From: Roseibium sp. MMSF_3412
GTDB lineage: Bacteria > Pseudomonadota > Alphaproteobacteria > Rhizobiales > Stappiaceae
Reading direction: 5' to 3'
Assembly (NCBI RefSeq): GCF_030733265.1
Contig: NZ_JASHJI010000012.1
Location: forward strand, 115,563 to 179,562
Length of the DNA: 64,000 bases
The notes beneath the pieces are model-generated. The model made no database searches and had not been told where the DNA came from. It saw only the letters and a list, made by a program, of their open reading frames with translations. Shown here in pieces: positions 60,423 through 64,000 of the stretch (its first letter is position 1; the number at the start of each line of letters is the position of its first letter). Made by a program: the position numbers and the translations under genes.

Positions 60423-62984
60423 TCAGAACCTTATTTTCAGGCCGGCGCTGACGGAAACCTGCTCATCCGTGTCATAACCGGCTTCGACAAAGGCAGGGCC
60501 GATATCCAGTCCCGCAAAGCCGCGGGCAGTGAAACCGTCGTTGTAAGGTGTCTTCAGGCTGTCACTATATCTTGTGAAGCCTGGCAGCGTGACCGTACTT
60601 TTAATATCCGATCCAAGGGCATAGTGGCCTTCGACACCGTATCGGACCCGGGCAGCGAACCGCTCGCCGATCAGTGGCACCTTCTCCATCATCGGGATGT
60701 CATGCGTCATCTGGAACTGCGAGCCGAACACGTGGGCGTAGCGCTTCTTCACCTTCAGTTCCTCGCCGCCGGCGAGTTCATAGGAGTGGTCCTGGGTCCA
60801 TGCTCCGAGATAGTTCAGCCGCATGCTGCTGCCCCACGGCCCGTCGACGAGCAGCGAGGGAGACAGGAACGCCGAGACATAGTTGGCGGTAACAGAATCG
60901 AGGCCGGTAACGCTCCGGTTGTCGGCAATGTCCCGATCCGTGTGATTGAAACTCACACCCGTCGTCATCGAGAGATTGAACCGCTCCCTGAGAGTTGAGG
61001 AAATCCCGGCGAAAAGCGTACCCGAATAGGTTTCATAACCGGTGTCGTTGTCCATGTCGTCGATGCTGGAAACCTGGCTGTAGGCAGCGCCGAAGAAATA
61101 GCTGCGTTCCGCCTTATTCACGCCGACGATCGTGCCGGCGGAATAGCCGCTATAGCCACCATCACGCTCGTCGGAGGCTTCGTCACCGACGACGACCGCC
61201 CCGTCGCCCGGATCGTACACCCAGCCCGCGAACATCCGTGCCCATTTGTTGGAAGGACCACCGCTGCCGTCGCCATTGAAAGCGAAGTCGCCCTCAGGCG
61301 GCCGCGTCTTCGTTTCCTCGTCGACAGCATCCTGGATCATGGAAACCATGGACCAAGTTGTTTGATCCTGCTGTGAGTAGGATTCCAGATCGACCACATA
61401 CGCCACGTTGTCGACCAGAACAAAACCGTTCGGTGAATGGAAACCGGTGGGAAATGCTCCCCCCAGATGGATACGATTGCTGTACCAAATCTGATTTTCT
61501 GTGTCGTCGAAACGCAGAGCCGCATTGTAGCCGTCACCAAAGTGAAGGTTCCACTCCACACGCGAATAAGGATTGACGTTGAGATCACCCACAAGAAGTG
61601 AGCCATCAAACAAATAAACGTTGTTCTCGTAGGGAATGCCCGTGCTGCCCTGTCCGTCGTCCGCATCCAGCAGGAGAGACCAGCCATTCGGTGAGATGAC
61701 CGTCCCATAGTTGTAGAAATCCTGACCCGAGTCGCCCTTAATGTGCACCCCGGCGCCAAGCGTGGCCCGCGTGTTGTTGATCCGGATCAGGCCTGCATTC
61801 ACAGTCTTGTTTCTGTAGTCTGCTTCCGTACCGTCGGTTCTAAGGATGTCGGTCGTGAGGTCATCGCCGTAATTTAGGATTGCCCGATCCAGGAAGACTT
61901 CCATACCGACGGAAAGGAGACCATTATTGGTGGGATCCGCGTTGCCGCCGTCCACGATGATGGTTCCATAGTTGTAAACCCCGAGTCCGGACCCGGTTGC
62001 GTCAATACCCCGGCCGGTCGACCCGATGTCAATCGTGCCATAATTGTAGATGTCGACATTGTGCGCGGCCGTGCGCATGCCCGCGGCATGGTATGCCGCC
62101 CCACTGTCGCCCGGTGGCGCGGTCAAGATCACCCGGATGGTGCCGTAGTTGTACATCTGCGCATCGACGATGTAGCGGTATTGGTCATATTCATCAGGAA
62201 CGCCGGTGGCTTCTTCGTCGGTACCATCCATCCGCATCCCGATGAAGCCCGTGTTGGTCGAATCCTTCACCCACTCGATCACCCCCGTGTTGACAAGGAG
62301 GTGACCGGTCGTGGTTGCGAACCTGTTGTCGGTGGGATCGCCAAGATCATCAGCCGGGTTCCATCCAAAAACATTCATACCAGTCACGTTGTTTGCGAGG
62401 TTCATGGTAATCGTGCCGCTGTTCAATAGGTACGCATCGCTGCCGCGGCCGAGGCTCATACCTATCCCATATTCACCGCGTACCGTTATCTGGTTATTGT
62501 TGGTGATGAGCGCACTCTCCCCCTGAACGAACATGGCTGTGCCACGATAATCATCCACGTCGATCAGCCCGTTATTGGTGACCTGCGCATAGTCGGCCCC
62601 GACGATATACATGCCATCGGCATAGCCGCCGCTTCGCGTAGCGGAATCGCTGGCACCGTTGTTGGCCTGGGTACCGGACGTATAGATCGAGCCGTTGTTG
62701 ATGATCACGACATCTGCCACACCGGATACAAACAAACCGGCACCGTCCGTATCGATCGTCATCGTGACGCCTTCGTCCACGATCAGCGAGTCGCCATCGA
62801 CAGTCAGTTCGTTGCTCCCACCGGGCCAGTCCCCGTTCGTTTCATTCAAGTTATCTGTGTCGACGATCGTATGCACGGTTTGCGCATGCGCGATACCCGG
62901 CGCGATCAGGAGCGCGGTGGCCAGGAACAGCGGGCAGCGGCGGCGTCCGAACAGGGTTCCAAGAGAGGTGGAGTGCTTCAGCAT
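60423..62984 (-). CDS. Autotransporter (type V secretion) with beta-helix passenger
   Basis: The 853-residue protein has a signal peptide ending ...LLIAPGIAHA (about residue 35). The passenger of about 540 residues is rich in repeated strand-turn units such as INNGSIYT, VTNNGLIDV, MYNYGTIRV, IYNYGTIDI, VYNYGTIIV and FYNYGTVIS, spaced 20-40 residues apart, as in a right-handed beta-helix. The C-terminal 280 residues form the outer-membrane barrel (autotransporter domain), ending VSVSAGLKIRF with the terminal Phe needed for Bam insertion. GGGAAG precedes the ATG. No protease motif is seen, so it is probably a surface-anchored adhesin-like protein. Confidence 0.9.
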   Translation of the reverse strand: MLKHSTSLGTLFGRRRCPLFLATALLIAPGIAHAQTVHTIVDTDNLNETNGDWPGGSNELTVDGDSLIVDEGVTMTIDTDGAGLFVSGVADVVIINNGSIYTSGTQANNGASDSATRSGGYADGMYIVGADYAQVTNNGLIDVDDYRGTAMFVQGESALITNNNQITVRGEYGIGMSLGRGSDAYLLNSGTITMNLANNVTGMNVFGWNPADDLGDPTDNRFATTTGHLLVNTGVIEWVKDSTNTGFIGMRMDGTDEEATGVPDEYDQYRYIVDAQMYNYGTIRVILTAPPGDSGAAYHAAGMRTAAHNVDIYNYGTIDIGSTGRGIDATGSGLGVYNYGTIIVDGGNADPTNNGLLSVGMEVFLDRAILNYGDDLTTDILRTDGTEADYRNKTVNAGLIRINNTRATLGAGVHIKGDSGQDFYNYGTVISPNGWSLLLDADDGQGSTGIPYENNVYLFDGSLLVGDLNVNPYSRVEWNLHFGDGYNAALRFDDTENQIWYSNRIHLGGAFPTGFHSPNGFVLVDNVAYVVDLESYSQQDQTTWSMVSMIQDAVDEETKTRPPEGDFAFNGDGSGGPSNKWARMFAGWVYDPGDGAVVVGDEASDERDGGYSGYSAGTIVGVNKAERSYFFGAAYSQVSSIDDMDNDTGYETYSGTLFAGISSTLRERFNLSMTTGVSFNHTDRDIADNRSVTGLDSVTANYVSAFLSPSLLVDGPWGSSMRLNYLGAWTQDHSYELAGGEELKVKKRYAHVFGSQFQMTHDIPMMEKVPLIGERFAARVRYGVEGHYALGSDIKSTVTLPGFTRYSDSLKTPYNDGFTARGFAGLDIGPAFVEAGYDTDEQVSVSAGLKIRF

Positions 62985-64000
62985 TGATATTACTTCCCAG
63001 CCGACATTACAGGTTGCCCTCAATCTCCCTGATTTGCCTGCCCGCGCGTTATGCCACAGAGCGCAAGGAAAACCCTCATGTCCTGGCTGGTCAGAGTGCT
63101 GATTTCATTGTGTTTTTCAGAAAATCACTGCGCTCAATGCGCATTTAGCGAAAATTTTAGCTGTCTGAGGGGCAATGGTTTGCGCGCAACAGCGTCCAAA
63201 CTTGCGTGAACCGGCCTGATGAAACTGCCTATGCATGTTGCACTTCCGAACCGCAAAAATCACTGCAAGCCACTTAAAACAATGAACTTTTTATCAGGAA
63301 GAACTTTGAAACCGCCCCGGGGCAGTCGCTCGCGGGAAGTCCGTCACGGGTGCAACAATCCTTATCACCGTTGCTGATTTGTCACCCTTTACGCACGCCC
63401 GGCCGGGTCTGACCTTCCAATCTCTGCCGGCCTGCCTTCCTCAGGATGAGGAGGCATCGCGCTGTTGGTGTCATCTTTATTGTGATCTACACAGTGAACC
63501 TGTCCTGTCCGGGTCCCGGATCTCCGCTGCGCTGCGTCCGGGACAGCGACGGAGGGGTTATTGCCACCACAGCCGTGCAGCCGTTCCGCACCGACGACCT
63601 CATCCTGAGGAGGACCTGAAAGGTCCGTCTCGAAGGATCGGCGGCAGGCGCGTGAACACGCTGCCCACCCTTCAAGCCAGGCCTCCGGCCTTCCTCAGGT
63701 TGAGGGGAGCTTGCGGTGCTTGGACCTCTTTTGTTGTGATCAACTCATTGAACCCGTCGGGTCTCCGGTCCCGGATCTCCGCCGCGCTGCGTCCGGGGCG
63801 GCGACGGAGGGGTTATTGCCGCCGCCGCCGTGCAGCCGTTCCGCACCGACGACCTTATCCTGAGGAGGACCTGAAAGGTCCGTCTCGAAGGATCGGCGGC
63901 AGGCGCGTGAACACGTTGCCCATCCTTCAAGCCAGGCCTCCGGCCTTCCTCAGGTTGAGGGGAGCTTGCGGTGCTTGGACCTCTTTTGTTGTGATCAACT
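62985..64000. other. Autotransporter upstream region and start of a tandem repeat array
   Basis: The first 400 bases (62985-63400) are plain intergenic sequence and must hold the autotransporter promoter; no operator was recognised. From 63420 on come a half type A element (63430-63452) and repeat units to the right edge. No gene is supported. Confidence 0.6.
63482..64000. repeat. Tandem array of a 255-bp repeat running off the window
   Basis: Units begin with GTGATCWACWCWNTGAAC at 63482, 63736 and 63991 (spacing 254 and 255 bp). Each has a CGGATCTCCGCTGCGCTGCG/CGACGGAGG part, GGGGTTATTGCC, a GTGCAGCCGTTCCGCACCGA segment and a type A element (63598-63705 and 63853-63960). The third unit is cut by the edge. 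Confidence 0.85.

Noticed and set aside
59113..64000. Regular repeats considered as a CRISPR array
   Set aside because: Units are 255 or 572 bp and internally palindromic, without short identical repeats and unique spacers, and no cas genes are present.

Overview
The window is GC-rich, densely coded and full of solute importers, sugar-acid enzymes and LacI/GntR/RpiR regulators. Together with alphaproteobacterial intergenic palindromes in its right third, this suggests an alphaproteobacterium of the Hyphomicrobiales, plausibly Stappiaceae (Roseibium/Labrenzia-like). That placement is an inference. No rRNA, tRNA or CRISPR was recognised.

Layout. (1) 1-8911: a minus-strand operon with an RpiR regulator, a glutamine-synthetase-like ligase, a complete branched-chain-amino-acid-type ABC importer and a formamidase cut by the left edge. 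Divergent to it are an N-formylglutamate amidohydrolase-like gene and a cysteine hydrolase. This looks like uptake and breakdown of an amide or N-formyl nitrogen source. (2) 8981-20961: an acid catabolic locus with a TIM-barrel isomerase, two HIBADH-type dehydrogenases, a GntR regulator, a mandelate-racemase-family dehydratase, a TRAP transporter, a PhyH dioxygenase, a Gfo/Idh dehydrogenase and a DMT exporter. Two near-identical FadR-type palindromes mark the promoters of the regulator gene and the dehydratase gene. (3) 21055-22993: a lone protein with a peptidoglycan-binding-like domain and a transposase remnant. (4) 23099-30254: a LacI gene followed by a MalFGK-type sugar importer whose operon ends in a cytochrome b561 and an SMP-30 lactonase. 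(5) 30395-38392: a six-gene minus-strand operon encoding two complete ribose-type ABC importers, with a divergent LacI regulator. (6) 38413-44838: an L-idonate/gluconate catabolic cluster (idonate dehydrogenase, 5-ketogluconate reductase, gluconokinase) with its own LacI and palindromic operators, plus a HbpS/GlcG-like gene. (7) 45040-48885: a chemoreceptor and an amino-acid-type binding protein.

(8) 49508-53470: a peptidoglycan-binding/Tae4-like amidase fusion resembling a type VI secretion effector, then a GMC dehydrogenase, its Tat-exported small subunit, a glyoxalase-fold protein and a ribbon-helix-helix regulator. (9) 53471-64000: a repeat-rich region with a self-sufficient CYP116-type P450, a quinone-oxidoreductase-like gene and an autotransporter, separated by large non-coding blocks of palindromic and tandem repeats.

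Uptake, oxidation and regulation fit together in the centre of the window. Importers bring in sugars or sugar acids, the lactonase and dehydrogenases turn them into gluconate-type acids, and gluconokinase passes gluconate to central metabolism. LacI-type operators built on GTTAtCGaTAAC or TGTgACCGGTCACA cores precede each of these transcription units. The most unusual items are the orphan Tae4-like fusion, the lone peptidoglycan-binding protein with hydrophobic C-terminal segments, a LacI gene with no ordinary start codon ahead of its helix-turn-helix, and a 270-bp inverted-repeat element flanked by CTAG.
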